Source: Pseudomonadota bacterium
Lineage (GTDB): Bacteria; Pseudomonadota; Alphaproteobacteria; Rhizobiales; Xanthobacteraceae
Assembly (NCBI GenBank): GCA_023449855.1
Contig: JAEXHR010000172.1
Span: forward strand, 1-60,179
Direction: 5' to 3'
Length of the DNA stretch: 60,179 nucleotides
Part shown: piece after piece, positions 51,957 to 60,179 of the stretch
How the letters are laid out: each line of letters opens with the position of its first letter
Position numbering within the stretch: position 1 is the first letter of the stretch
The notes under the pieces: generated by a model
Told to the model about the DNA's origin: nothing
Databases searched by the model: none
The model's input: the letters and a program-made list of their open reading frames with translations, nothing else
Position numbers and translations under genes: made by a program

Positions 51957-54443
51957 ATGGCGGTAGAGCGCAGAGAGAATCAGGTCGACTTCCTCGCCGG
52001 CGGTGGCGAGATGGGAGCGCTGATGCGTGCTCACGATTGGCGGGCGACGACGCTCGGCGCGCCATCGATATGGCCGCAGGGCCTGCGCACCGCGATCCGC
52101 ATCCTGCTCAACACCTATCATCCGATGTTCATCTGGTGGGGCGGCGACCTCATCCAGTTCTACAACGATGCCTACCGGCAAACGCTCGACGATGCGCAGC
52201 ACCCCCGTGCGCTCGGCGCACATGGCCGTGAATTCTGGCATGAAATATGGGACATCATCGGTCCACAGATCCATCAGGTCATGACCGGTGGCGGCCCGAC
52301 CTGGCATGAAGACCAGCTGATACCCGTTACGCGTGAGGGCAAGCTGAGCTACGGTTACTGGACCTACAGCTACAGTCCGCTTGATGGAGATAACGGCATC
52401 GGCGGCGTGATGGTCATCTGCCGCGATGTCACCAGAGACCATCAGGCCAATGTCGTGTTGCGCGAACGCGAGGCCGAACTGGCCCGTGTGCAGGAGATCG
52501 GCCGTATCGGCGGCCTCGAAGTCGATCTGCGCACCGGCTTCCGCAATCGCCGCTCGCCGGAATATCTGCGCATCCATGGCCTGCCGGCGGACGCCACCAA
52601 CGAATCCCACGAGGATTGGGTCGCCCGGGTCCATCCGGAGGATCGCGAAGCCATCGAGCGGAAGTTCGTCGAAGCCGTGAAGAGCGACGATCGTGAATAC
52701 GCCGTACAATATCGGATCATTCGTCCGAACGACGGCGAGATGCGCTGGATTTCCGTCAAGGCGATCATCGAGCGTGACGAGAATGGCGAGCCATTGCGGC
52801 TGGTTGGCGCGCATACCGATGTCACCGAGGAGGTGCAGGCGCGCGAGGCACTGCTGCGCAGCGAGGAAGAGGCGCGGCAGCTCGCGCTGAAGCTCGCCGA
52901 GCTCAATGCGACCTTGGCCCAGCGGGTGCGCGAGAAGACCCGTGAACGGGATCGGATCTGGAACGTGTCGCGCGATCTCTTGATGGTTGCGGACTACAGC
53001 GGCGCCTGGCGCACGGTGAACCCTGCCTGGACCCGGGTGCTGGGCTGGAGCGAAGCCGATCTGCTCGATCGCACCTCGCGCTGGCTTGAGCATCCCGACG
53101 ATCAGGCGAAGACCGCGGCTGAGATCGAAAGACTCGCTTCCGGCCAACAGACGGTGCGCTTCGAAAATCGCCTGCGCCATAAAGACGGTTCCTATCGCTG
53201 GCTGTCCTGGACGGCGGTCCCCGATGAAGAGCTCATCTATTGCGTGGCGCGCGATGTCACCGAGGAGAAGGCCGCGGCCGAGCGTCTGAAGGCGACCGAG
53301 GAGGCGCTGCGCCAGTCGCAGAAGATGGAAGCCGTCGGCCAGCTGACGGGCGGCATTGCGCATGACTTCAACAATCTGCTCACTGGAATCGTTGGCTCGC
53401 TCGATCTCATGCTGACCCGGCTCGGGCAAAATCGCCTGGAGAGTCTGCCGCGCTATATCGAAGCTGCCATGACGTCGGCCAATCGCGCCGCTGCCCTCAC
53501 CCACCGTCTGCTCGCTTTCGCGCGTCGGCAGCCCCTGGTGCCCAAAGCGGTGGATGCAAATGCACTGGTGCTGTCGCTGGAAGATCTGCTGCGTCGAACC
53601 ATCGGCGAGAAGCTCGATCTCGAAATCGTCGCTGCGCCTGACCTCTGGTTTACGTTGTGCGATCCGAACCAGCTGGAGAGCGCGCTGCTCAATCTCGCCA
53701 TCAATGCGCGCGACGCGATGCCGGATGGCGGTCGGCTTTCGATTGCGACCCGCAATGTTCATGTCGGGACCATAACTGCGGATACGCCAGCGTTGACGCC
53801 TGGCGATTACATCTGCATTGCCGTGACCGATACCGGCACCGGCATGACACGCGAGGTGTTGGCGCGTGCGTTCGATCCGTTCTTCACCACCAAGCCGATC
53901 GGGCAGGGCACCGGCCTTGGCCTGTCCATGATCTATGGTTTTGCGCGGCAGTCGAATGGCCATGTCAGCATCGATAGCCGCGTCGGCTTCGGCACCACGG
54001 TCTATCTCTATCTGCCACGCAATGAAGGCGCTGCGTCCGAAATCTCGCCGGGCACCCAGCGTGACGAGCACAAATCAGCCGGCGAGACCGTGCTGGTTGT
54101 CGAGGACGAACCGGTGGTTCGTTCGGTCGTGACCGAGATGCTGCAGGACGAGGGCTATCGTGTGATCGAGGCGATCGACGGTCCGTCAGGGCTTGCCGCA
54201 TTGCGCGGCGAACCGAAGATTGATCTGCTCGTCACCGATGTCGGCCTGCCCGGCATGAACGGTCGCCAGCTTGCGGATCAGGCCCGCGAGACGCGTCCGG
54301 CACTCAAGATACTATTCATCACCGGCTATGCGGAAAGCGTCGCCATGGCCGAAGGTTTCCTGCTGCCCGGCATGGAGATGATTACCAAGCCGTTCGATCT
54401 CGACAATCTGTCCCAGCGGATCCGTACGATGGTTCGCGACTGA
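51957..54443 (+). CDS. PAS-rich hybrid histidine kinase
   Basis: An 828-residue cytoplasmic sensor kinase. Order: an N-terminal GAF/PAS-like sensor (WWGGDLIQFYNDAYRQTLDD), second and third PAS domains (LARVQEIGRIGGLEVDLRTG; WNVSRDLLMVADYSGAWRTV), HisKA with phospho-His in GGIAHDFNNLLTGIVGSLDL, HATPase (N-box NLAINARDAMPDGG; DTGTGMTREVL; GTGLGLSMIYGF) and a C-terminal receiver (VLVVEDEPVVR; LLVTDVGLPGMNG with phospho-Asp; ITKPFDLDNL). No membrane segments. ATG 51957 is favoured over an in-frame TTG at 51945. No cognate regulator adjacent. The signal is unknown; W/H-rich first PAS could bind a flavin or haem but no ligand is visible. Confidence 0.92.
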   Translation: MAVERRENQVDFLAGGGEMGALMRAHDWRATTLGAPSIWPQGLRTAIRILLNTYHPMFIWWGGDLIQFYNDAYRQTLDDAQHPRALGAHGREFWHEIWDIIGPQIHQVMTGGGPTWHEDQLIPVTREGKLSYGYWTYSYSPLDGDNGIGGVMVICRDVTRDHQANVVLREREAELARVQEIGRIGGLEVDLRTGFRNRRSPEYLRIHGLPADATNESHEDWVARVHPEDREAIERKFVEAVKSDDREYAVQYRIIRPNDGEMRWISVKAIIERDENGEPLRLVGAHTDVTEEVQAREALLRSEEEARQLALKLAELNATLAQRVREKTRERDRIWNVSRDLLMVADYSGAWRTVNPAWTRVLGWSEADLLDRTSRWLEHPDDQAKTAAEIERLASGQQTVRFENRLRHKDGSYRWLSWTAVPDEELIYCVARDVTEEKAAAERLKATEEALRQSQKMEAVGQLTGGIAHDFNNLLTGIVGSLDLMLTRLGQNRLESLPRYIEAAMTSANRAAALTHRLLAFARRQPLVPKAVDANALVLSLEDLLRRTIGEKLDLEIVAAPDLWFTLCDPNQLESALLNLAINARDAMPDGGRLSIATRNVHVGTITADTPALTPGDYICIAVTDTGTGMTREVLARAFDPFFTTKPIGQGTGLGLSMIYGFARQSNGHVSIDSRVGFGTTVYLYLPRNEGAASEISPGTQRDEHKSAGETVLVVEDEPVVRSVVTEMLQDEGYRVIEAIDGPSGLAALRGEPKIDLLVTDVGLPGMNGRQLADQARETRPALKILFITGYAESVAMAEGFLLPGMEMITKPFDLDNLSQRIRTMVRD

Positions 54444-54564
54444 TCGTTCGGTTCCTGCGGCGGCGTAAAATTTCGCCCTTGGACCGCGTTTCCATCTCCG
54501 GAACGATTGCCCGGCGACGCACTTGTATCGCCGCAATATGTGCAATCGCAAAATGGAGATCATC

Positions 54565-54984
54565 ATGATCCGCCGACTTCTTGGAACTGCTGCCGTCGTT
54601 GCTGTGATGGCGGTTCCTGCCATTGCTCAGGCCCAGGGAGTTCCCGGGGGTATCGAGCGCGGTGCGCGCGAGGGTGAACGGGCCGCCGGCCCGGTGGGCG
54701 CCATCGTCGGCGGCACCATCGGCGGTGTGGTCGGCGGTGTCGCCGGCGTCCTCGGCGTCGATGATCGCCCGCGCTTCCGCAGCTACGTGGTCGAGCAGCA
54801 TCGCCCGTCCTACACCTATGACCGCGAGGTCCGCGTTGGCGCCGTGCTGCCGACCAGCGGCGTGACCTATTACGAGGTACCCGCCGAATACAGCGCCGCG
54901 CGCGAATATCGCTACACGGTGGTGAACGGCCGCACGGTTCTGGTCGAGCCGGGCACCCGCCGCATCGTCGAAGTGATCGATTAA
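54565..54984 (+). CDS. exported DUF1236 protein
   Basis: A 139-residue protein with a signal peptide (LLGTAAVVAVMAVPAIAQAQ), a Gly-rich glycine-zipper segment (VGAIVGGTIGGVVGGVAGVL) and a C-terminal DUF1236 domain (VRVGAVLPTSGVTYYEVPAE; YRYTVVNGRTVLVEPGTRRI). DUF1236 proteins are abundant, short, envelope-located and of unknown function in Bradyrhizobium relatives. GGAGATCATC before the ATG. An intrinsic terminator follows at 55032. Confidence 0.9.
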   Translation: MIRRLLGTAAVVAVMAVPAIAQAQGVPGGIERGAREGERAAGPVGAIVGGTIGGVVGGVAGVLGVDDRPRFRSYVVEQHRPSYTYDREVRVGAVLPTSGVTYYEVPAEYSAAREYRYTVVNGRTVLVEPGTRRIVEVID

Positions 54985-55031
54985 CAGTCGCTCGCCGGAC
55001 GCAGGTCCCGGGAGGTCATTCTCCCGAATTG

Positions 55032-55060
55032 CAGGTCGCCCCGGTCGGGCGGCCTGTTTT
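55032..55060 (+). terminator. intrinsic terminator
   Basis: Stem CAGGTCGCCC / GGGCGGCCTG (one G-U) with a 5-nt loop and TTTT; follows the DUF1236 gene by about 48 bp. Confidence 0.8.
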
Positions 55061-55140
55061 GCTGACTGGTAAAAGTTTGCGACAAAAACGTGAGACGCCG
55101 CAATCCGTGCAACTTTTCGTCACATTTGGCGTTACTACGC

Positions 55141-55395
55141 ATGATGATGACGAAACCTGATACTTGGTATGTTGCCTTCGGTCCCGACCGCGCCGTGAAA
55201 TCGGATCCCCGTCCTTCAGGGCCGGCGCGGACGACCAAGACGTTCAAATCTGAAATCGACGCAAAGGTCTTTGCCCGCGAAATCCTGGCAAAGGGCTGGA
55301 CCGCCACGGCCGGCACGCTGAACCCCTATCAGCCGAAACGCACCATCGCGTCTTCACAGATCGAAGACTGGATCGATCTCAACCGTGCCGACTGA
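55141..55395 (+). CDS. small conserved-looking hypothetical protein
   Basis: An 84-residue hydrophilic protein, MMMTKPDTWYVAFGPDRAVK at the start, with KTFKSEIDAKVFAREILAKG and PYQPKRTIASSQIEDWIDLN later. It has no signal, membrane helix or motif I know; the pattern W-Y-V-A-F-G-P...K-F-x-x-E-x-x-A-K-x-F-A suggests a small compact fold. Starts at the first of three ATG codons without a strong ribosome site. Composition is natural and the frame is closed by a stop 10 bp from the convergent MBL gene. Confidence 0.65.
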   Translation: MMMTKPDTWYVAFGPDRAVKSDPRPSGPARTTKTFKSEIDAKVFAREILAKGWTATAGTLNPYQPKRTIASSQIEDWIDLNRAD

Positions 55396-55405
55396 GCATC
55401 ATTGA

Positions 55406-56071
55406 TCAGGCCACGCCCGTGAGGAACGGGTTGGTCATCCGCTCCTGGCCGATGCTGGAGCCCGGTCCGTGACCGCAGATGAAGCCGACATCGTCGCCGA
55501 GCGGGATCAGCTTGGTCATGATTGAATTGATCAAGGTCTCGTGGCTGCCGCCCGGCAGGTCGGTGCGGCCGACCGAGCCGGCAAACAGCACATCGCCCAC
55601 ATGGGCGAATTTCATGCCGCGGCTGTAATAGACCACGCTCCCCGGCGAATGGCCGGGGCAATGCAGGATCTCGAAGGACAATCCGCCGACGCTTAGCGTC
55701 TCGCCTTCCTCGAGCCAGCGATCCGGCTTGAAGTTGCGAACACCGGTCATGCCGTAATTGGCGCCGGAGGCTTCCACGTGATCGAGCAGGAATTCGTCGG
55801 CCTTGTGCGGGCCGATGATCTCAACCTTCAGCGCATCGCGCAGCTCGGCGGCGCCGCCGACATGGTCGATATGGCCGTGGGTGAGCCAGATCGCCTCGAT
55901 CTTCACATTGGCTTTCTCGATGGCCTCGAGGATCAGCGGTACGTCGCCGCCGGGATCGATCACCACCGCCTGCCGCGTGGTCTCGTCCCACAAGAGCATG
56001 CAGTTCTGTTGAAACAGCGTGACGGGAATGATGGTGCCGCCGGCCTGGGCTTTGGGTGCGTTGTCTGTCAT
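55406..56071 (-). CDS. MBL-fold hydrolase (glyoxalase II-like)
   Basis: A 221-residue metallo-beta-lactamase-fold enzyme. Seen: AVVIDPGGDVPLILEAIEKA, the zinc motif THGHIDHVGGAAEL (HxHxDH), HCPGHSPGSVVYY, GDVLFAGSVGRTDLPGGS (bridging Asp) and ICGHGPGSSIGQE (last His). The family includes glyoxalase II and related thioesterases; length is short for GloB and lacks its C-terminal domain, so the substrate is open. ATG 56071 (MTDNAPK) is the natural start. Flanked by REP repeat upstream. Confidence 0.88.
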   Translation of the reverse strand: MTDNAPKAQAGGTIIPVTLFQQNCMLLWDETTRQAVVIDPGGDVPLILEAIEKANVKIEAIWLTHGHIDHVGGAAELRDALKVEIIGPHKADEFLLDHVEASGANYGMTGVRNFKPDRWLEEGETLSVGGLSFEILHCPGHSPGSVVYYSRGMKFAHVGDVLFAGSVGRTDLPGGSHETLINSIMTKLIPLGDDVGFICGHGPGSSIGQERMTNPFLTGVA

Positions 56072-56144
56072 AGCGCCACAATGCCGATTTTTGCGGATGA
56101 GGGAAGGGGAGCGGCGATGCAAATATCGTCGCCGACCTCCGATC

Positions 56145-56233
56145 GTAGCCCGGATGGCGCGTAGCGCAATCCGGGATTTAGAGCTTCAGCATGTTGCTGG
56201 TTCCCGGATTGCGCTGCGCTCCATCCGGGCTAC
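56145..56233. repeat. REP-like palindrome, type B
   Basis: GTAGCCCGGATGGCG (56145-56159) and its mirror CCATCCGGGCTAC (56221-56233) with inner GCGCAATCCGGGA / TCCCGGATTGCGC arms. Same family as 48529-48621; here between two genes on the same strand. Confidence 0.75.
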
Positions 56234-56239
56234 AAGGCA

Positions 56240-57367
56240 TTACTTCTTCAACTGCACTTTCAACGTCGCCTCTACCTCGCGGTCGAAGGACGATGTCTTC
56301 GGTGCCGCGGTCTTGTCGCGTTGTGCAGCCACATAGGCATCGCGCTTGGTGACCAGCGCAGCGAGCTTCGCATTCAATTCCTTGCGCGCGGCCATCTGCT
56401 TGTCGAGCTCCGCCGAGCGTTCCTTCATCGACAGCTTTTGCAGCGTTTCCGGCAGTTCGTCATCCTTGATGGCGTCGAGCTTCTTGCTGCCTGATGCGAC
56501 ATCCGCGACCAGATCTCCGCCGCCGGTGACGGCCTCAGAAGATATCTTGGCCCGCTTGTTGATGTAGCTCGCCATGTCCGATGCCGAAGCCGGCGCAGCG
56601 CGGGCGACTTCTGACAGCTGCCGGGTCTTCTGTTCCGTGCGCTGCTGCAGCGCGCGCGGGCCATAGGGAATGACGGTCTTGTTGATCTCGTTCTGCAGAA
56701 TGATGATCTCCTCGTCGTAGGGCGTTTCGATGATCACCACCTGTCCTCCGTCCTGCGGAATGGCGATGAAACGGCCGTCGCCGCGCTGGGCCACATCGCG
56801 CCAGACCCGTTCGGTGTCGCGCGCGCCGCCGGCGAGGACGGCATTGACGATGATGTCCTTCTGCTGCGCGACCTTCATCGTGACCTCGTATTTGGTGTCC
56901 TGCGCATAGTCCATGTGCGGCGGGGCATCGCCGACGAGGAAGACGATGCGACGGCTGTCATTGCCCTTGCTCCATTGCAGCTTGTTGACGGCCACATCCA
57001 GCGCTTCGTTGACGCTTTCCGGCCAGTCGCCGCCGCCCTGCGCCTTCACCTGCAGCAGGTTGCCGTAGAGGTCCTGGATATCGGTGGTGAGGTCGAACTT
57101 CCGAGTCACGTATTCGTCGCCGATATCGCGATAGGCGACGAGGCCCATGCGGATTTCGGCATCGGGATTCTGGTCGAGAATCGAGGTCGCGATCGACCAG
57201 ATCTTGCGTTTCGCGCCCTCGATGAGACCGGCCATGGAGCCGGTGGTATCGAGCACAAAAGCGACCTCGACGACCGGTTTTGCGTGCGCAAATGACGGGA
57301 ATACGGCTTGCGGCAAAGTTGCGGCAGCGGCGATCAGAGCGACGCGGCCGATACGGGCTAAACTCAT
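56240..57367 (-). CDS. exported von Willebrand factor A domain protein
   Basis: A 375-residue periplasmic protein: signal peptide (VALIAAAATLPQAVFPSFAH, cut near HAKP), then a vWA domain with a MIDAS-type motif (FVLDTTGSMAGLIEGAKRK; GLVAYRDIGDEYVTRKF; GGGDWPESVNEALD; IVFLVGDAPPH). The C-terminal ~150 residues are helical and charged (ELPETLQKLSMKERSAELDK) with coiled-coil character. DxTGS instead of DxSxS at the MIDAS is tolerated in bacterial vWA proteins. Partner unknown. GGAGA precedes ATG 57367. A REP repeat follows its stop. Confidence 0.88.
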   Translation of the reverse strand: MSLARIGRVALIAAAATLPQAVFPSFAHAKPVVEVAFVLDTTGSMAGLIEGAKRKIWSIATSILDQNPDAEIRMGLVAYRDIGDEYVTRKFDLTTDIQDLYGNLLQVKAQGGGDWPESVNEALDVAVNKLQWSKGNDSRRIVFLVGDAPPHMDYAQDTKYEVTMKVAQQKDIIVNAVLAGGARDTERVWRDVAQRGDGRFIAIPQDGGQVVIIETPYDEEIIILQNEINKTVIPYGPRALQQRTEQKTRQLSEVARAAPASASDMASYINKRAKISSEAVTGGGDLVADVASGSKKLDAIKDDELPETLQKLSMKERSAELDKQMAARKELNAKLAALVTKRDAYVAAQRDKTAAPKTSSFDREVEATLKVQLKK

Positions 57368-57537
57368 GGAATGTCTCCGGTTCTTTCGCTTGATCACGCG
57401 CGGGTGAATGGGCTTTGCGGCTTCTGGCGCCGGTTTTGTCGCGTGCGGCAACACAGAGGCAGCGCAGCGGCATTCCAGCGGCCGGCCTCTTTGGGGCGTA
57501 TTGGGCGCTCCCGCTGAAATCGGCTAAGTTCGTCGCC

Positions 57538-58032
57538 ATGGAATCGAACGCCGTTCAAAGCCCGACCCTGATTTTTGATCGCCGCCAATCCGAAACGGCG
57601 CTGGCGATTGCGCGCGGTACAATCCGCCTGCTGCGGTCGCTCGGATTTTCATGCGTTGCCGAGCTGCCGCTGCCGTCGGGACGGCGGGCGGATCTGGTGG
57701 CGATGAATGAGAAGGGCGAGATCTGGATCGTCGAGATCAAGTCATCGGTGGAGGATCTGCGCGCCGATACGAAATGGCCGGATTACCGCGCCCATTGCGA
57801 CCGGCTGTTCTTCGCCTTCACGCAGGATTTGCCATGCGAGATTTTTCCCGGCGATACCGGGTTGATCGTGGCGGACGCCTATGGGGCGCATGTTCAATGC
57901 GAGGCGCCGGAGCACAGGCTGGCGGCGGCGACGCGCAAATCCATGATGCTGCGTTTCGCGATGACGGCAGCGCACAGACTGAACAGGCTGCACGACCCTC
58001 AAGGTCATGCAGCCCTGCCGAATGAGTTCTAA
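57538..58032 (+). CDS. mmcB: MmcB-family DNA repair protein
   Basis: A 164-residue protein of the MmcB family (PD-(D/E)XK-like fold; damage-inducible in Caulobacter). Seen: GTIRLLRSLGFSCVAELPLP, GRRADLVAMNEKGEIWIVEI with the catalytic Glu-x-Lys (VEIKSS), and RADTKWPDYRAHCDRLFFAF. The D...E-x-K arrangement is intact. ATG 57538 (MESNAVQS) follows a long non-conserved in-frame stretch that is excluded. I looked for a LexA-type GTTC-N7-GTTC box upstream and found none convincing. Confidence 0.88.
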   Translation: MESNAVQSPTLIFDRRQSETALAIARGTIRLLRSLGFSCVAELPLPSGRRADLVAMNEKGEIWIVEIKSSVEDLRADTKWPDYRAHCDRLFFAFTQDLPCEIFPGDTGLIVADAYGAHVQCEAPEHRLAAATRKSMMLRFAMTAAHRLNRLHDPQGHAALPNEF

Positions 58033-58100
58033 CGAAACTCTGCCCTCATGGCGAGGAGGCGCGCAGCGTCGTCTCGAACCATGAGATGTTGGAGCTCCGC

Positions 58101-58149
58101 GTCCATCCTTCGAGACGCCGCGCTTTGCGCGGCTCCTCAGGATGAGGGG
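58101..58149. repeat. palindromic intergenic repeat, type C
   Basis: TCCATCCTTCGAGACGCCGC is mirrored by GCGGCTCCTCAGGATGAGGG around a CGCTTTGCG centre (58101-58149). This unit is frequent between genes in Bradyrhizobium and Rhodopseudomonas genomes (general knowledge, not searched). It lies between convergent mmcB and the regulator gene. Confidence 0.65.
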
Positions 58150-58164
58150 GAGTGTACGGCTCGC

Positions 58165-58755
58165 TTAGCGCGGCGCGCGCTTGGCGAGGATGCGCTGCAG
58201 GGTGCGGCGGTGCATGTTGAGGCGACGCGCGGTTTCCGAGACGTTGCGGTTGCACATCTCATAGATGCGCTGGATGTGTTCCCAGCGCACGCGGTCGGCC
58301 GACATCGGATTGCTCGGCAATTCCGACTTGTCGCTGTCGATCGCGAGCAGCGCATTGACGACGTCGTCGGCATCGGCGGGCTTCGACAGATAGTCGACGG
58401 CGCCCATCTTCACCGCAGTCACGGCGGTGGCGATGTTGCCATAGCCGGTCAGCACGATGGCGCGCGCATCCGGGCGCTGCTGCTTCAGCGCGGAGACAAC
58501 GTCGAGGCCGTTGCCGTCACCGAGGCGAAGATCGACCACGGCGAAGGCCGGCGCGGCCTTGCCGATATGCGCGAGGCCATCGGAGACGGTATCGCAGGAG
58601 GTAACGGTGAAACCGCGGGTCTCCATCGCGCGCGACAGACGCTCCAGGAACGGCTTGTCGTCCTCAACGATCAGGAGCGAGCGGTCGGTCTGTGCGGTCA
58701 CTTCGGCAAGAGCGTTCACGGTTTCAAATCCTCCATCTGCAATCACCCCTAGCAT
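58165..58755 (-). CDS. ActR/PrrA/RegA-type response regulator
   Basis: A 196-residue redox-type response regulator. Seen: receiver domain LLIVEDDKPFLERLSRAMET, phospho-Asp in AVVDLRLGDGNGLDVVSALK, Thr/Lys switch residues (VLTGYGN; YLSKPADADD), a Pro-containing linker and a C-terminal Fis-type HTH (NVSETARRLNMHRRTLQRIL AKR). The N-terminal ~25 residues before the receiver are longer than in RegA. No cognate sensor kinase (RegB/ActS) gene in the window. Such regulators control energy and redox genes. Confidence 0.88.
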   Translation of the reverse strand: MLGVIADGGFETVNALAEVTAQTDRSLLIVEDDKPFLERLSRAMETRGFTVTSCDTVSDGLAHIGKAAPAFAVVDLRLGDGNGLDVVSALKQQRPDARAIVLTGYGNIATAVTAVKMGAVDYLSKPADADDVVNALLAIDSDKSELPSNPMSADRVRWEHIQRIYEMCNRNVSETARRLNMHRRTLQRILAKRAPR

Positions 58756-58935
58756 ATGGCGTCCGGCAGTTCACCTGCCAAGAGCGTGATCGCCGCGATG
58801 GCTTGCTCGCGAAGTTAAGAAACGCAGGCTTTTTCTCGGCAAAACGGGTGGTTAATGCCGGGAACAATGGTACATCTGCGCGGCGTGTTGTCGCAGAGCA
58901 GCATGCAGGGAAACGTCAGCGAAAGAAGATCCGGA

Positions 58936-60159
58936 ATGGACGCGACTTCACACAAGATGAATGACGAAGCTTCGATCCGATATGAAGGCTGGCGGATCGT
59001 CGGTGTTTGTTTCGTTCTTGCGACTTTCGGATGGGCGCTCGGCTTCTACGGACAGAGCGTCTATCTCGCGGAACTCCAGCGCGTCCATGGCTGGCCGGCT
59101 TCCACCATCGCCACGGCCACCACCTTCTTCTATCTCGTCGGCGCGTTGCTGGTCGCCTTTGTCAGCGAGGCGATGCGTGCGCTTGGGCCGCGCAACACGC
59201 TGCTCGCCGGTGTCGCGATGCTCGGTATCGCCACATTCCTGCTCGGTCAGATCACCGCGCCGTGGCAGCTCTATGCGGTGAATGTGCTGCTCGCTTTCGG
59301 CTGGGCCGGCACCAGTCTCGGCGCCATCACCAATACGCTCGGCCTGTGGTTCGACAGGAAGCGCGGCATGGCGATCAGCCTCGCGCTGAATGGCGCCAGC
59401 TTCGGCGGCATCGTCGGCGTGCCGCTGATGGTGGCGGCCAGCAGCGCATTCGGCTTCACCGGCGCCACGATGGCGGCGGTGGGTGCGATGGCCTTGCTGC
59501 TGGTGCCCGTCATCGTGCTGTTCGTCGGGCATCCGCCGCATCGCGCGAGCATGGGCGATGCCGCGGCGGCGAATGCGCCGTCATCGACGCGCATTCGCGC
59601 CGAGGCGATGCGCGATGTCGCTTTCCTCACGGTGACGATCCCGTTTGCGCTCGGCCTGTTCGCGCAGGTCGGCTTCATCGTTCACCTGATCTCGTTCCTC
59701 GATCCGGCCATCGGCCGCGAACGCGCGGCGGCGGCGGTGTCGCTGATGACCATCATGGCGGTGGTCGGTCGTGTGCTGTTCTCGACGGTGATCGACCGGC
59801 TCAATCAGCGGCTGGCATCGGCGCTGTCGTTTCTGAGCCAGGCGGTAGCGCTTGCCATCGTCATCAATACGCGCAGCGAGCCGTTGATATTCTTTGCCTG
59901 TGCGCTGTTCGGATTCTCGGTTGGCAATCTGATCACGCTGCCGGCGCTGATCGTGCAGCGTGAATTCGACCCGCGCGCGTTCGGTGTGCTGGTGAGCCTG
60001 ATCACCTCGGTGACGCAAGTCACCTACGCTTTCGGCCCGGGTATCGTCGGCTGGCTGCGGGATATTTCGGGGAGCTATGCGGTGCCGTTCTATAGCTGCA
60101 TGGCGCTGCAGGTGGTGGCCGCGGTGATGATTATGGTGCGTAGCCGTAGGGCGGATTAG
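58936..60159 (+). CDS. MFS transporter
   Basis: A 407-residue 12-helix permease of the major facilitator superfamily. Seen: GWRIVGVCFVLATFGWALGF as the first helix, the loop 2-3 region RALGPRNTLLAGVAMLG, TNTLGLWFDRKRGMAISLAL (typical of the OFA/MCT-like group), and LASALSFLSQAVALAIVINT. Substrate unknown. The start is uncertain: ATG 58936 or 58957, neither with a strong ribosome site. The last residues (RRAD, stop at 60157-60159) are encoded inside a type A REP palindrome. Confidence 0.85.
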   Translation: MDATSHKMNDEASIRYEGWRIVGVCFVLATFGWALGFYGQSVYLAELQRVHGWPASTIATATTFFYLVGALLVAFVSEAMRALGPRNTLLAGVAMLGIATFLLGQITAPWQLYAVNVLLAFGWAGTSLGAITNTLGLWFDRKRGMAISLALNGASFGGIVGVPLMVAASSAFGFTGATMAAVGAMALLLVPVIVLFVGHPPHRASMGDAAAANAPSSTRIRAEAMRDVAFLTVTIPFALGLFAQVGFIVHLISFLDPAIGRERAAAAVSLMTIMAVVGRVLFSTVIDRLNQRLASALSFLSQAVALAIVINTRSEPLIFFACALFGFSVGNLITLPALIVQREFDPRAFGVLVSLITSVTQVTYAFGPGIVGWLRDISGSYAVPFYSCMALQVVAAVMIMVRSRRAD

Positions 60160-60178
60160 CGAAGCGTAATCCGCCGGC
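60145..60178. repeat. REP-like palindrome, type A
   Basis: CGTAGGGCGGATTAGCGAAG followed by CGTAATCCGCC; the same unit as at 46066-46159, here overlapping the MFS stop codon and cut by the window end. Confidence 0.7.
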
Positions 60179-60179
60179 C

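Noticed and set aside
1..60179. CRISPR arrays, rRNA genes, prophage structural genes
   Set aside because: No regularly spaced repeats, no rRNA sequence and no capsid, tail or lysis genes were seen.

Overview
The window looks like a chromosome segment of an alphaproteobacterium of the Nitrobacteraceae (Bradyrhizobium / Rhodopseudomonas / Afipia type). This is inferred from the high GC content, the core genes (ActR/RegA-type regulator, MmcB, YccF, DUF1236 and MXKDX-repeat small proteins) and the palindromic intergenic repeats; no taxonomic search was possible. It divides sharply at about 26.6-27.0 kb.

Left part, about 1-26.66 kb: an integrated mobilizable element ending at a tRNA-Arg(CCG) gene. 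From left to right it holds a decayed locus (IS3-family fragments joined to the remains of a GHKL/HSP90-like ATPase gene, joined in turn to a DNA methyltransferase gene that lost its AdoMet-binding end); a DUF736 gene; an intact IS110-family element of the IS1111 type; a minus-strand maintenance module (DUF2493, Toprim primase-like, ParB-like, DUF932); and a minus-strand ATPase facing a plus-strand run of five genes, four of them unrecognised and one a zincin metallopeptidase related to the ArdC domain. Next come mobilization genes (ParA-like ATPase, small membrane protein, VirD4/TraD-type coupling protein, MOBF relaxase-helicase) and a large serine recombinase whose 3' end runs antisense into the tRNA-Arg gene. 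No type IV secretion channel genes are present, so within the window it looks like an element that uses another element's channel. Several of its genes carry shared leaders: one hairpin type before parB and DUF932, another before DUF736 and DUF2493, and an identical 17-mer before the coupling-protein operon and before the relaxase gene.

A second, truncated tRNA-Arg(CCG) (5' half only) lies about 250 bp beyond the intact one. It marks an old break in the host tRNA gene.

Right part, about 27-60 kb: ordinary chromosome. It holds a polysaccharide deacetylase, YccF, a PAS-GGDEF-EAL protein, a sulfonate-utilization operon (ssuD-ssuC-ssuB-flavin reductase, without ssuA), and then an adhesin locus. 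That locus is a minus-strand operon encoding a 1304-residue type I-secreted FecR/beta-helix protein, its ABC exporter and HlyD adaptor, and a CHASE2-adenylate cyclase, with a divergently transcribed LapG-like transglutaminase protease. The adhesin has a di-alanine site at residues 109-112, where LapG enzymes cut LapA-type adhesins. Beyond this come an SDR, an LLM oxidoreductase, HtpX, SthA, an MXKDX small protein, a PHB-depolymerase-type esterase, a hybrid histidine kinase, DUF1236, an MBL hydrolase, a von Willebrand A protein, MmcB, an ActR/RegA regulator and an MFS permease. REP-like palindromes sit between many of these genes, mostly at convergent 3' ends.
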